Origin: Escarpia spicata
Lineage: Eukaryota; Annelida; Polychaeta; Sabellida; Siboglinidae
DNA length: 64,000 bases
Reading direction: 5' to 3'
Assembly (NCBI GenBank): GCA_963995525.1
Contig: OZ023206.1
Coordinates: 7,568,919-7,632,918 of the forward strand
Below are positions 1 to 11,649 of this stretch, one piece after another. The notes below the pieces were generated by a model that searched no databases, was not told the DNA's origin, and worked only from the letters and a program-made list of their open reading frames with translations. Made by a program: the position numbers and the translations under genes. Numbering within the stretch: position 1 is the stretch's first letter; each line of letters begins with the position of its first letter.

Positions 1-139
1 CTGACGCGAATACGTCGATCTGGGTATCACCTCTTGTGGAAAGAAGGCATTTGGTAAGAGTTGCACATTTTGTTTACACAACAGGATTTGTCGTTAGGAG
101 AATGTAACCTGAAAAAAAGATGGTTTTAGTGCAAGCGTT
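1..139 (+). repeat. Paralogue of the block upstream of gene C exon 1
   Basis: The first ~139 bases match 51877-52010 almost base for base, beginning CTGACGCGAATACGTCGATC. Both copies then run into GT-rich repeat. At 51877 the block lies about 550 bp upstream of peptide gene C exon 1. The block ends with CATTTGGTAAG(A/T)G, which resembles a splice donor, so it could be part of a non-coding leader exon. That is inference only. The copy here is cut by the window edge. Confidence 0.75.
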
Positions 140-290
140 TCGTGTGTGTGTGTGTGTGTGCGTGTGTGGGTGCGCGTGTGCGTATGTGCACGTGTGCGCG
201 TGTGCGCGTGTGCGCGTGTGCGCGTGTGCGCGTGTGAGTGTGTGTGTGTTTGTGCGTGTGTGCGTGCCTGTGTAATTGGGATTTTGGTGC

Positions 291-332
<42 letters not shown>

Positions 333-350
333 GTGCATGTGTGTTATATG
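140..350. repeat. (GT)n / (GTGTGC)n microsatellite
   Basis: Nearly pure GT/GC purine-pyrimidine alternation. It is open in several frames on both strands only because the dinucleotide lacks stop codons. No gene is supported. Confidence 0.95.
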
Positions 351-359
351 CGTGATGCT

Positions 360-650
360 GATATGTGTGGATACATTAACGGACAGATAGTTCGAATATA
401 TGTTGAGAGCAGCGAGCGTTTTATGAGCGTGGGAGAAAATGTAGAGGACAGAAGAGACAGCCTAATGTTGAGCGCATTAATCGTAACGTGTGTTCCAACT
501 TTGCCTATCATCTACGCAACAACCCTTACACATACGTTTACGTTAATACTGAACTGGTGACTCGTTTGTTGGATTGCGTCGACATTTAGTCACCAAACAC
601 ATCTCTGAGTTTGGTGTCATTATTCCTTCATTCATTCAGTCAGGGCATTT
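360..650. other. Unassigned spacer
   Basis: Unique-looking sequence between the GT tract and the interspersed repeat. I see no gene, splice signal or known repeat motif. Confidence 0.5.
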
Positions 651-1090
651 GATGTGCGAACCATTTAGTAATTCATTCAAACATGTGGCGCGATTACATA
701 CGTGTGGCACAACTAAATGTAACAATTCCGCTAAATGTGACAGGTCCGTTAAACGTGAAAAAATGCCTACGGTAAATGTGAAAATTTCGCTATACGTGAA
801 CAAATTACACTAAATGTAAAAAAAGTCGGTCCTGTAAAGGTAAAAAAGTATCAACGTTAAATGTGAAACATGTGGAGGCCTGCTAAAGGTGAAAAACTTC
901 CTATGTTAAATGTGAAAACAACATTCATATTCAGTTCCATATAAGAATGGAGTGTGTGCGTGCGTGCGTGCATGCGTGCGTGCGTGCGTGCATGCGTGCG
1001 TGCGTGCGCAGACATTGAAACTGTGACCACCTGCATGCCAGTCACAGACTATACCACTATGCTACACGGCCATCCATGCTGTTGACTGTG
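650..1090 (-). repeat. Interspersed repeat, tRNA-like head plus repeated TTTCACATTTAGC motif
   Basis: Read on the minus strand it starts with a tRNA-like stretch: GTAGCATAGTGGTATAGTC as an A-box candidate and GTCACAGTTTCAATGTC as a weak B-box. A (GTGC)n run at about 955-1010 follows, then a body of some ten degenerate copies of TTTCACATTTAGC. Related bodies occur at 11120-11400 and 26440-26910, both plus strand, ending near GCCACAC. A SINE-like or MITE-like family is likely. The tRNA relation is inferred from short box matches. Confidence 0.6.
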
Positions 1091-1239
1091 TGTGACAATG
1101 CCCTCCCTAGTCATGGGACAGACTACGGAACATACTTGAGTTAATTGTAATTGTTATTTGCAATTTAAGTAATTACACTTTTCTAGTTATACTTAATCCA
1201 TATCTGTTATGTTATTATACGAATCCTTGTTCGTAAAGA

Positions 1240-2155
1240 GGGTGGGCGAGTCCGTGGGTGTCTCAGAGGGTGGGTGGATGAGTGGGTGAATGGGTAAGTG
1301 GATGGGTTGGTGAGTGGGTGTGTGGGTGAGTGGGTGAGTGGGTGAATGGGTGAGTGGGTGAGTGGGTGAGTGGGTGAGTGGGTGAGTGGGTGAGTAGGTG
1401 AGTGGGTTTGTTAGTTGGTGGGTGAGTGGGAGGGTTAGTGAATGAGTGAGTGAATGAGTGGGAGAGTGAGTGAGTGAGTGAGTGAGTGAGTGAGTGAGTG
1501 AGTGAGTGAGTGAGTGAGTGAGTGAGTGAGTGAGTGAGTGAGTGAGTGAGTGGGTAAGTGAGTGGATGAGTGAGTGAATGAGTGAGTGAATGAGTGGGAG
1601 AGTGAGTGAGGTGAGTGAGTGAGTGAGTGAGTGAGTGAGTGAGTGAGTGAGTGAGTGAGTGAGTGAGTGAGTGGGTAAGTGAGTGGGTGAGTGAGTGAGT
1701 GAATGAGTGGGAGAGTGAGTGGGTGAGTGAGTGAATGAGTGATTGAGTGAGTGAATGAGTGGGAGAGTGAGTGGGTGAGTGAGTGAATGAGTGATTGAGT
1801 GAGTGAATGAGTGGGAGAGTGAGTGGGGGAGTGAGTGGATGGGTGGTTGAATGGGTGGGTTAGTGGGTTTGTTAGTTGGTGGGTGAGTGGGTGAGTTTAT
1901 GATTGGGTGGGTGGGTGAGTGAGTGAGTGGGTGGGTGGATGGGTGGGTGGGTGGGTTAGTGAGTGAGAGAGTGAGTGAGTGGGTGAGTGAGTGGGTGAGT
2001 GTACGGGTGGTTGAGTGGGTTAGTGGGTTTGTTAGTTGGTGGGTGAGTGTGTTAATAGGTGAATGTGTCAGTGGGTGGGTGAGTGGATGGGTGGCTGCGT
2101 GGGTGGGTTAGTGGGTAGGTGGGTGTGTGCGTGGGTGAGAGGGTGAGTGGGCCGA
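1240..2155. repeat. (GTGA)n / (GTGG)n tetranucleotide array
   Basis: About 0.9 kb of GTGA-type tetranucleotides interspersed with GGGT variants. Longer sub-blocks recur at about 1730-1830, showing higher-order duplication. No coding sequence is supported. Confidence 0.95.
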
Positions 2156-2169
2156 AGCACGCTGTTGCG

Positions 2170-3120
2170 AACCATTTGTATAGATAACTAACTATAAGAA
2201 TTCTCGCTAATAAAAGTAGGCATTTATTATTATTATTATTATGAAAATATATCATATGCAACAATATCATAAACGATTAAACAAATTGTTCGTTCATATT
2301 CAATATGGTACAGAAAACATAATAAAATATTCGAAGAGAAAACATCATTGAAATGCACGTACAAATTAGTGGTCACAGATTATTCTAAATATTACTGTTA
2401 AATATAATGTGTCGTAGATAAACCCATACGTTGATAATAATATATTGGAATTGCGTAACTACATAACATATTATACCGGTACATGTGGAATTATGTTTCT
2501 ACATTAGTGCATTGTTATGACATCACAACATCAGAGTAAAATGTTCAGACAAATTGTCACACTTATGTTACCGGATTTACAAAATAATATAACCGGACTT
2601 ATTTATGTTCATCATTTAAAAATGATCCTAGTCTAAGTAAAATGAATTATCATACATCATAAATCGACATATTGTGAAAAATCACTCACAAAATACAAAT
2701 AAAACATGTTTAAAAAATATGTGACAAACATAACTTCATTACCTGTTCAGCAGTAAAAGTTAACTAAGCAAGTTTTAGGAATAAAAGTAGGTAAATATTT
2801 ACTACCCATGTCATAAACGATTCAATCTTACGTAATATGATACGCAAAGAAAACAATCATTCTAAGTAAACGTCGTCGAAATTCACACACCAAGTTTGAG
2901 GTTACAAATTACAGAATGTCCAAATATATATTGTTATAGGTAAACATAAAGTTTGACAACACGCATAGCTCTAGGGCTAACACTAGACCTAGACCCTATA
3001 TGCTTTTAGATAAATGTTTTTTTTTCTCACAGAATCATCACATGAGCATAGGATATCAGACAAACATAAGCATATAGGTCTAGGCCTAATGCTCTTAATT
3101 TTCACTCATAATTATTTTTA
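2170..3120. other. AT-rich DNA with faint internal duplication
   Basis: No gene seen. The stretch near 2280-2440 loosely resembles 2815-2960, sharing ATCATAAACGATT and GAAAACA..CATT motifs. An old, diverged tandem duplication is possible. Confidence 0.4.
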
Positions 3121-3429
3121 TCATTTTCAAAATCGTCTACACTATTAACAATTATTATCACAAATAGACAAAATTGAATATCACTCGTAAAATAATAATA
3201 ATATAAACGTTGCAAAACAAGTGTGCCAATTATGTGGCTATGTAACGCAAACATAAGTTCAGCACCTGACCAGCAGACACATAATTGCATGGCGTTCATC
3301 GTGCCAGATATGAAAGACTCTCAACTGTTTCCCATTAATTTCCACATAAACTTCTTCTCATTCAGACAAATGACATACACACAATATCCTATCTTTATAT
3401 GTATACCATTACTGCCGCCCTTTTGATGG

Positions 3430-6030
3430 AATACAATCACATATTTTGAAAGTACCTGGAAGTTGGGTTGTCTTCAAAATAATGCTTGCGTGGTACCATT
3501 TTGGGTAAGCCCCAAACAATTCTCTTAACCGCAATGCAAGCCCTCTTCCCTTTCCCGCCAACCGTATTAGTTTATATATGGTCCATTTGCATCGTATGCC
3601 TTGCCTAAAGTCCAAACTCCCTTCCAGTTGCATCAAAAGTCCGAACGAACATGGATCGTGTGTTTGGAAACATACTCAACTATATCGTGAATTCGTTGAT
3701 TTTCACTCCAAGCAGATCTAACTACACCGATATAGAAAGCTCCATCATTCAACACATAACAACAAATCTTTTGAATCATTTCATCTGGCAGGCCACATAT
3801 TGTTCTCAATGTTGACATGTCAATTGAATCTCGTCCAATTTCGATTGAATCTCCAACATTTTCTCTTCGATTTGGATGCTCTTTCTCGGGATGTCTATCT
3901 GATAGTTCGTGTGAATACTTGCGGTAGATTGAAATATTGCTAGCCTTTAAATTATACGCATAGGTAATTTTGCCATCTTCTGGTCCGGGTGCATGTCCGC
4001 TGTTGTCGAATTCTTGTCCGGGTGAACTACTTCACATTATTTGATCACTAACTACGACAACCTCTCGCACATCATCACTATTTGCGTCTAGGCATACGTG
4101 GTGCTCGCCGCTACCCTCATTGAAATGTCCTAAGATAACACAAGGTTGACCATTTGTCACCTGAGAAAGTCCATCAGGTCGAATGGAAGTCGTTTCATGA
4201 TTCAGAGTAAATACTAAAACTATTGAGACAAGACATTGCTTGCAAAGTTATTTGATCCAAAAATTAATGTTGTAAGTTCATATGATGTAAATACTGAACT
4301 ATCAATTCGGTGAGATAACTGCTCTATGGCACACCCTGCTCGGAGCTGTGAGGTAACTGCTCCATGGTACACCCTGCTCGGAGCTGTGAGGTAACTGCTC
4401 CATGGTACACCCTGCTCGGAGCTGTGAGATAACTGCTCCATGGTACACCCTGCTCGGAGCTGTGAGGTAACTTCTCCATGGTACACCCTGCTCGGAGCTG
4501 TGAGGTAACTGCTCCATGGTACACCCTGCTTGGAGCTGTGAGATAACTGCTCCATGGTACACCCTGCTCGGAACAGTGAGATAACTGCTCCATGGCACAC
4601 CCTGCTCGGAGCTGTGAGATAACTGCTCCATGGTACACCCTGCTCGGAGCTGTGAGATAATTGCTCCATGGTACACCCTGCTCGGAGCTGTGAGATAACT
4701 GCTCCATGGCACACCCTGCTCGGAGCTGTGAGATAACTGCTCCATGGTACACCCTGCTCGGAGCTGTGAGGTAACTGCTCCATGGTACACCCTGCTCGGA
4801 GCTGTGAGATAACTGCTCCATGGTACACCCTGCTCGGAGCTGTGAGGTAACTGCTCCATGGTACACCCTGCTCGGAGCTGTGAGGTAACTGCTCCATGGT
4901 ACACCCTGCTCGGAGCTGTGAGATAACTGCTCCATGGCACACCCTGCTCGGAGCTGTGAGATAACTGTTCCATGGTACACCCTGCTCGGAGCTGTGAGGT
5001 AACTGCTCCATGGTACACCCTGCTCGGAGCTGTGAGATAACTGCTCCATGGTACACCCTGCTCGGAGCTGTGAGGTAACTGCTCCATGGTACACCCTGCT
5101 CGGAGCTGTGAGGTAACTGCTCCATGGTACACCCTGCTCGGAGCTGTGAGATAACTGCTCTATGGCACACCCTGCTCGGAGCTGTGAGATAACTGCTCTA
5201 TGGCACACCCTGCTCGGAGCTGTGAGATAACTGCTCCATGGTACACCCTGCTCGGAGCTGTGAGATAACTGCTCCATGGTACACCCTGCTCGGAGCTGTG
5301 AGGTAACTGCTCCATGGTACACCCTGCTCGGAGCTGTGAGGTAACTGCTCCATGGTACACCCTGCTCGGAGCTGTGAGATAACTGCTCTATGGCACACCC
5401 TGCTCGGAGCTGTGAGATAACTGCTCTATGGCACACCCTGCTCGGAGCTGTGAGATAACTGCTCTATGGCACACCCTGCTCGGAGCTGTGAGATAACTGC
5501 TCTATGGTACACCCTGCTCGGAGCTGTGAGATAACTGCTCCATGGCACACCCTGCTCGGAGCTGTGAGGTAACTGCTCCATGGTACACCCTGCTCGGAGC
5601 TGTGAGATAACTGCTCCATGGTACACCCTGCTCGGAGCTGTGAGATAACTGCTCTATGGCACACCCTGTTCGGAGCTGTGAGGTAACTGCTCCATGGTAC
5701 ACCCTGCTCGGAGCTGTGAGATAACTGCTCCATGGTACACCCTGCTCGGAGCTGTGAGATAACTGCTCCATGGTACACCCTGCTCGGAGCTGTGAGGTAA
5801 CTGCTCCATGGTACACCCTGCTCGGAGCTGTGAGGTAACTGCTCCATGGTACACCCTGCTCGGAGCGTCCCAATGCCCTGTGGGTATCCAGATAGTTCAC
5901 TACTTCTCGTCGCAATGTATCTGCGCTTCTATGAATTCCCAGCTTTGCCAAATGATACGCGAACTGACAACTGCCGTCACTTGGAGGACAGTAGCTGATA
6001 TGAAGACCGAATTATTACACAAGATTCTGT
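3430..6030 (-). pseudogene. OTU cysteine protease / F-box-like protein, copy 1 (broken)
   Basis: On the minus strand the OTU nucleophile motif D-G-S-C lies near 5969-5980, followed by the AKLGIHRSADTLRREVV helix region. The domain is then interrupted by the 38-bp array (4317-5868). Beyond the array the OTU C-terminal half (around 4090-4260) is frameshifted. Its HY pair reads EHHVCLD at about 4087-4105, where copy 2 has EHYVCLD. A conserved LPDE-I-K-CYV segment, F-box-like, lies near 3750-3815. Relative to copy 2, nine nucleotides are missing just after the nucleophile. The protease is almost certainly dead. Confidence 0.6.
4317..5868. repeat. 38-bp minisatellite, ~41 units, inside the OTU coding region
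   Basis: The head-to-tail unit contains CACCCTGCTCGGAGCTGTGA and GCTCCATGG. Sites vary mainly A/G (GAGATAAC/GAGGTAAC) and C/T (CTCCATGG/CTCTATGG). The unit is not a multiple of three, yet the minus strand has no stop in any phase, so long overlapping minus-strand reading frames appear. The same array has only about 5 units at 21121-21312. Confidence 0.97.
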
Positions 6031-6149
6031 CGATTACTATCCGTGGTCATAGGTATGTCACACTTGGACATTGTAATGATGAGTGGTTTCTTCGGCTACT
6101 TTCCGCACCGCGTTGCATATGTTTAATCGACTCTTGACATCACCTTCAC

Positions 6150-7090
6150 GAATTTGAACTGCAGCCACACGGGTATTGAAATTACGCTGTCGTCCAAAAT
6201 AAACGTGGAATGGGCTTTGTCATTTCAAACATTCCTTTGGTCTGTCATTTATTTATTTATTATAAGAAGGCAGCTGGCGTACCCAATTGATACCTAGCTG
6301 ATTGTATTTCACTAAGTCAAATGCAATTTTCTTGTTCAGTATTTGGTTCATTCTTTCAAGTTTGCCCTGACTTTGAGGATGGTACGGTGTACTGGTTCTG
6401 ACGGTTACGTGTTTGTTCTTTAGCCATCTTTTCACATGTTTCCGGAATTCGGTATCACAATCGTGCTGAACGAGACGGGGATACCCATACGATTGTAAGA
6501 TGTCCTTGAGCCTGACCATTACTGTTGACGATTTTTTTTATCAGGTAAGGGTCTTAACTAAGTGTATCTACTGAACACCCCAAGAACGCACAGCACGTAA
6601 GAATACGCACCGTCAGCATAGAGTATTTTACTCCTTGTCTACAATATCTATTTGGAGTTTGTCCTGTACTCCTCTCCTTCGAATGCTTGTGTGCGGAGCT
6701 TTATTCACGAAGCGCGCCGTCATTATTTGGTGTCGCGTGTCTTGGGAAAGCACATGACTTATTGCATTTTCCGACAAACACATCTCATTCTTAAGTGCAT
6801 GATGCATGCGCCGTGGTCCATTTCCTCTCCGGCGATCATATTGCTCCTTGACCAACTTAGTGACATCAGACGTTTTAAAAATTTTCTTTCAGTATTGTAG
6901 CTTAGCCTGTTCCTATAGTATTTGGTCAACGCGCTCCTTTCAGCAGTCGTCCGTTCACGAACGGGGGCAAACGTTTCCCACTCAGCAGCTGTTGTATTAT
7001 CTCGAAGTGAGTGTCGGACATCACCGAACAAGTTCCTTTTACTCTCGCAGCGAAGCACCCACAAGCCAGAAGAAGAGACGAAATTAGTTA
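6150..7090 (-). pseudogene. Ginger/KRBA2-like integrase, copy 1 (fragmented)
   Basis: On the minus strand a basic N-terminal part (about 6630-7060) leads into the integrase core: QIDIVD near 6630-6650, DTEF near 6445, TPYHPQSQGKLERMNQ near 6340-6390. A basic C-terminal stretch follows towards 6150. The reading frame is broken by an internal deletion in the core (roughly 6530-6560) and shifts near 6850-6900. It is homologous to 21580-22830. Integrases of this type move DNA by DDE chemistry; this copy could not encode one. Confidence 0.7.
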
Positions 7091-7159
7091 CCAGCGAAAA
7101 AACGAGAACATGTACTTGTCGCTTGAAATATAAATTGAGTTCCTATTCGAACTGATAAT

Positions 7160-7520
7160 TATGCGCTACACGCTCATGGTGAAATTACGGTTAGTATACG
7201 GTTTTAGATTAGGGCTAAGATCAGGTAAGGTTTGGATTAGATTCAGGTTAGGGTCCGGATTAGGGTGTGTTATAACTGATAATGTAATATGTGCCCGATA
7301 ATGTATTGACATTAACCACTAATGTAATAAAATTAACCACTAATGTAATACAATTAACCAATAATGTTATAAAATTGACCGATAACCTAAGTGTCTGACT
7401 GTAAAAAGAACGACTTTTAATGTAATAAACCTTCTGTCCGATTTGTAATAATTTTTACTGATAATGTAATACAATTTTCCTGCCCATAATGTAATAACTA
7501 TTGACTGAAAATGTAATAAC
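7160..7520. repeat. Degenerate ~20-bp AATGTAATA-type array
   Basis: Many spaced copies of GATAATGTAATA with AATTAACC linkers follow a GGTTAGGGT-rich stretch. The same block is at 22900-23260. The reverse-complement motif (TTATCGGGCAC, GTTATTAC) recurs at 10080-10260 and 24300-24450. The pair therefore flanks the 41-bp unit in inverted orientation in both block copies. Confidence 0.7.
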
Positions 7521-7815
7521 CGGGACATTTGTTCAAGTCCAAATCGTGCAAGTCACACTAAGGTAATTTTTAGGGTTTACTATATTAACAACAACGTCAC
7601 ACCAGAAAAGAAAAGAAACGAAACCACGTCAAGGTAAAGTTAGCTACATAAAGATATTGCGAAATTCACACCACGTTTGTCTAATAATATTGCTTCGACA
7701 ATATCATAAATTTTAAATAGACCTCCTCCCCAACCTTCATAATCACGGCCTAGTAACAATCCTCTGTCATGGGGGTCACTGCCCTCCTTTCATCAGGGCC
7801 ACCATGCGCCTTATT

Positions 7816-7925
7816 CGCATCCATGTGCGTGTGCGTGTGTGTGTGTGTGCGTGTGCGTGTGCGTGTGCGTGTGCGTGTGCGTGTGCGTGTGCGTGTGCGT
7901 GTGCGTGTGCGTGTGTGTGTGTGTG
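7816..7925. repeat. (GTGTGC)n microsatellite
   Basis: A GTGTGC hexanucleotide tract. The equivalent tract in copy 2 (23550-23640) is shorter and contains a G-run. Confidence 0.95.
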
Positions 7926-8223
7926 CGAGTCAGTGTGCGTGTCACTAGTAGACGCACTTATCTACATATGTGATTCCTTGAAACTTCACAACAACCTATC
8001 GCTAAATTTCAATGATCATCATTATTATAACTAATACCGCTCACCAAACACAACCAAGCATCTTTATAACTAGAATGATCAAGTCGGTGCGTTACCGCTC
8101 TCTGTTCTATATCGCACCTCACTTATATTCAATTATGTACCTACATCTATCAAGCCGTCGCCATCCTCTCTAATATTAAAAAACGTCTTTAAAATACATC
8201 CTACAATAGACAATGAACCAGCC

Positions 8224-9600
8224 GTGCACTACGTTGTACAGTGTATTATGTTTATGTTTAAGTGTTACCATGATGCTATTGCACTACGCTGCACAGTATA
8301 CCGTGTTACCACGATGCTATTGCACTACGCTGCACAGTATACCGTGTTACCACGATGCTATTGCACTACGCTGCACAGTATACCGTGTTACCATGATGCT
8401 ATTGCACTACGCTGCACAGTATACCGTGTTACCACGATGCTCTTGCACTACGCTGCACAGTATACCGTGTTACCACGATGCTCTTGCACTACGCTGCACA
8501 GTATACCGTGTTACCACGATGCTATTGCACTACGCTGCACAGTATACCGTGTTACCACGATGCTCTTGCACTACGCTGCACAGTATACCGTGTTACCACG
8601 ATGCTCTTGCACTACGCTGCACAGTATACCGTGTTACCACGATGCTATTGCACTACGCTGCACAGTATACCGTGTTACCACGATGCTATTGCACTACGCT
8701 GCACAGTATACCGTGTTACCACGATGCTCTTGCACTACGCTGCACAGTATACCGTGTTACCACGATGCTATTGCACTACGCTGCACAGTATACCGTGTTA
8801 CCACGATGCTCTTGCACTACGCTGCACAGTATACCGTGTTACCACGATGCTCTTGCACTACGCTGCACAGTATACCGTGTTACCACGATGCTATTGCACT
8901 ACGCTGCACAGTATACCGTGTTACCACGATGCTCTTGCACTACGCTGCACAGTATACCGTGTTACCACGATGCTATTGCACTACACTGCACAGTATACCG
9001 TGTTACCACGATGCTCTTGCACTACGCTGCACAGTATCCCGTGTTACGAAGATGCTATTGCATTACGCTGCACAGTGTGCAGTGTTACCACAATGCTATT
9101 GCACTACGCTGCACAGTATACCGTGTTACCACGATGCTATTGCACTACGCTGCACAGTATACCGTGTTACCACGATGCTATTGCACTACGCTGCACAGTA
9201 TACCGTGTTACCACGATGCTATTGCACTACGCTGCACAGTATACCGTGTTACCACGATGCTCTTGCACTACGCTGCACAGTATACCGTGTTACCACGATG
9301 CTCTTGCACTACGCTGCACCGTATACCGTGTTACCACGATGCTCTTGCACTACGCTGCACAGTATACCGTGTTACCACGATGCTATTGCACTACACTGCA
9401 CAGTATACCGTGTTACCACGATGCTCTTGCACTACGCTGCACAGTATACCGTGTTACCACGATACTCTTGCACTACGCTGCACAGTATACCGTGTTACCA
9501 CGATGCTATTGCACTACGCTGCACAGTATACCGTGTTACCACGATGCTATTGCACTACGCTGCACAGTATGCCGTGGTACCACGATGCTATTCATATCAT
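8224..9600. repeat. 41-bp minisatellite, ~33 units
   Basis: The unit contains CCGTGTTACCACGATGCT and GCACTACGCTGCACAGTATA, with a CTATT/CTCTT variant site. The period is exactly 41 (for example 8301 to 8342). No phase of the plus strand contains a stop, so three long artefactual reading frames of ~370-475 codons appear. Copy 2 has only a single degenerate unit at 23925-23965, so this array expanded after the block duplicated. Confidence 0.97.
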
Positions 9601-11130
9601 GACTAACGTCACTGGTTATATTTCAATTGCATCCTACTAGATTAGAAATTACAAATTCACAAGTGGTGTCACCTGGCAATCTCGTTTCAGCTGGACTAGC
9701 ACCAGCGTTGTTCTTTGTTAATAATATTGGGATGCATAATGAAAAGTTTATAATTAAAGTAATTTATTACAATCATTCCTTAAATACAACGCACACTTAT
9801 GCTTTATCAAACACCGTGCAGCTTGAGCATTTGCCTACGATTCTACAACCAAACTGGGTGTCAGTGCAGCACGTTAACACGTTGGTGTGATGGATCGTTT
9901 ACATTTAACTCAGCCACAGTGTGTTACATATTAATGTGTAACAAGAACAGTATCGCAAATATCTTTAATTTAATTATTTAGTTAGTTTGACAATTTAACT
10001 AAACAGGTTAACGACCCAAAAGATTATTAACTTAACTTAATAGAAAAACTGTCATAGTCCTTGTAATTGTTAATCGCCCCATTCCACTAAAAATCCCCAA
10101 TAATTTACATTATCAGTCAAAAGTTATTACTCTATCGGGCAGAAGGTTTATTAGATTATCTTTCGATATTTTTGCATTGTCTGGTATTTATGAGAGTATC
10201 GGTTTGTTTTATCACATTATCGGGCACGTATTGGCACGTATCGGGCACATGAAAACTGTCTTGAGTTTCGATTCTTGCATTAGGCTATCAGTTAATGATC
10301 ACAACATTTGTAACAGGGTTACGGTTATGGCAGTGCGCTGTATCCTATTTCATGGACATGTCTACTAGTTTCATTCAGCTCATTTCAATGTAGAATGTCC
10401 GTTAGTGCAGCCTCAGCGAAATAAGCCAATAAACGGTTACCCTATGTTGACGCTAGCTAGACTAACTCGACCGTGACATGGCGTAGGCTAAAGTCTGCTA
10501 CTACACGGACTTCACAGCGACATCATGTTTTACCATGCCGAACACGACTCAATATTTTATGTCGTCTGCCCTGCACTGATTATCGCCCACTAAAAATGTA
10601 TTAACTTGCGTATGGTACAGTTGCTTCTAATTTAACACAATTAATATATTACCAGCGAAGCATGCCTGTTTAGTATCTCGCTCGCTAACACAACGGCAAG
10701 CGTGAACTACTAGAAACGGCAGCGGTGCTATTTGTTCGCGAGAATGCACGTGAACCACACGTTAGAATCAAAGCCGGAACTCCAATAATATCCCCGCTAG
10801 TCGCGCCAGTTGGCGCTAGTTGCACTAACTACCACCGCTAGATACTATGACATTGACATATTGTAAAAATCCTGAAAGGATATTTTATTTTTATTTCATA
10901 TTTTAAAACATTGTTTAGTGATAGAGTATAGTCGGTGATGTTTGTGAATACATCGTTCGCACGTAGTTGGTTAGAATAGTAAGACGAGCATTACTCATCT
11001 AGCGAACTACCGCTGTCCAGTTGACTAATGTCCGACGCGAAACGTGATATGTCTAGTTGATGACAGTCAATTAATCTAACACCAGTTGTCGACACCAGAG
11101 TGCAGTCAGCCGGATAGGAAACCGTTTAAT
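9600..11130. other. Non-coding right part of Ginger-like block, copy 1
   Basis: From about 10000 the sequence matches 24180-25220 closely. Copy 1 has about 110 extra bp near 10725-10840 relative to copy 2, and 9640-9930 also has no counterpart there. No coding region is recognised. Confidence 0.6.
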
Positions 11131-11400
11131 AGCCAGTTTGCAGGTGGTCACATTTTCAATCTCTGCGCACGGACGCACGCACGTACGCACGCACACACTC
11201 CATTTTTATATGAAACTTAATATGAATGTTGTTTTCACATTTAGTGTTGATACTTTTTCACGTTTACCGGGCGTACTTTTTCACATTTACTGTAATTGTT
11301 TCACATATTGCGGAATTTTCACATTTAGCGTAGCCTTTTTCACGTTTAGCGGTCCTGTTACATTTGCATTCGGCCACACCAAACCAACGCCAACGAATAT
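11120..11400 (+). repeat. Interspersed repeat with TTTCACATTTAGC motif
   Basis: Same family as 650-1090 but in the opposite orientation: a GCAGGTGGTCACA start, CGCACG simple repeat, then TTCACATTTA motifs ending near GGCCACACC. It abuts the right end of the Ginger-like block. Confidence 0.6.
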
Positions 11401-11414
11401 CTACGATGCAATAC

Positions 11415-11605
11415 ATACATACACGCCCACGCCCACGCCCACGCACACGCACACGCACACGCACACGCACACGCACACGCACACGCACACGCACACGCAC
11501 ACGCACATTTATACGTACACAAGCACACAAGCACACAAGCACACAAGCACACAAGCACACAAGCACACAAGCACACAAGCACACAAACACACAAACATAC
11601 ATGCA
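11415..11605. repeat. (CACGCA)n and 8-bp ACACAAGC array
   Basis: CACGCACA-type hexamers pass into about ten copies of the octamer ACACAAGC. Open frames here on both strands are compositional artefacts. Confidence 0.95.
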
Positions 11606-11649
11606 TATTCCCAACGCAACTCACCGTCGTCTTCGGCGCCGAATTTAGC

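Larger units (their letters stand above)
3127..11138 (-). mobile_element. Ginger-like integrase/OTU composite block, copy 1
   Basis: This block is collinear with 19963-25228. Shared order on the plus strand: an AAATCGTCTACACTAT left end, F-box-like and OTU coding (minus), integrase coding (minus), a degenerate AATGTAATA array, a (GTGTGC)n tract, a 41-bp unit, and a conserved right part ending ACCGTTTAA.AGCCAGTT. Copy 1 is about 2.7 kb longer, mostly because the 38-bp and 41-bp units are amplified to roughly 41 and 33 copies. An rve integrase with a GPY/F-like tail and an OTU protease is known from Ginger-type DNA transposons. I do not see clear terminal inverted repeats, so it may instead be a segmental duplication carrying such an element. 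Confidence 0.6.

Noticed and set aside
4317..5868. CRISPR array
   Set aside because: Units are contiguous head-to-tail copies with no unique spacers, no cas genes, in a eukaryotic context. The same holds for the 41-, 43- and 63-bp arrays.
4220..5951. Several overlapping minus-strand proteins of 66-370 residues with the motif SSEQGVPWSSYL
   Set aside because: They are the same 38-bp array read in three phases; the unit lacks stops. Only the flanking OTU pieces are real protein homology.
6253..7090. Retrovirus or LTR retrotransposon integrase
   Set aside because: No reverse transcriptase, protease, primer site or LTRs nearby. The adjacent OTU and the KRBA2-like sequence favour a Ginger-type DNA transposon.
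8213..9640. Three plus-strand reading frames of 374-475 codons rich in LLHYAAQYTVLPRC
   Set aside because: All are phases of the 41-bp minisatellite. The paralogous locus has no such frame.
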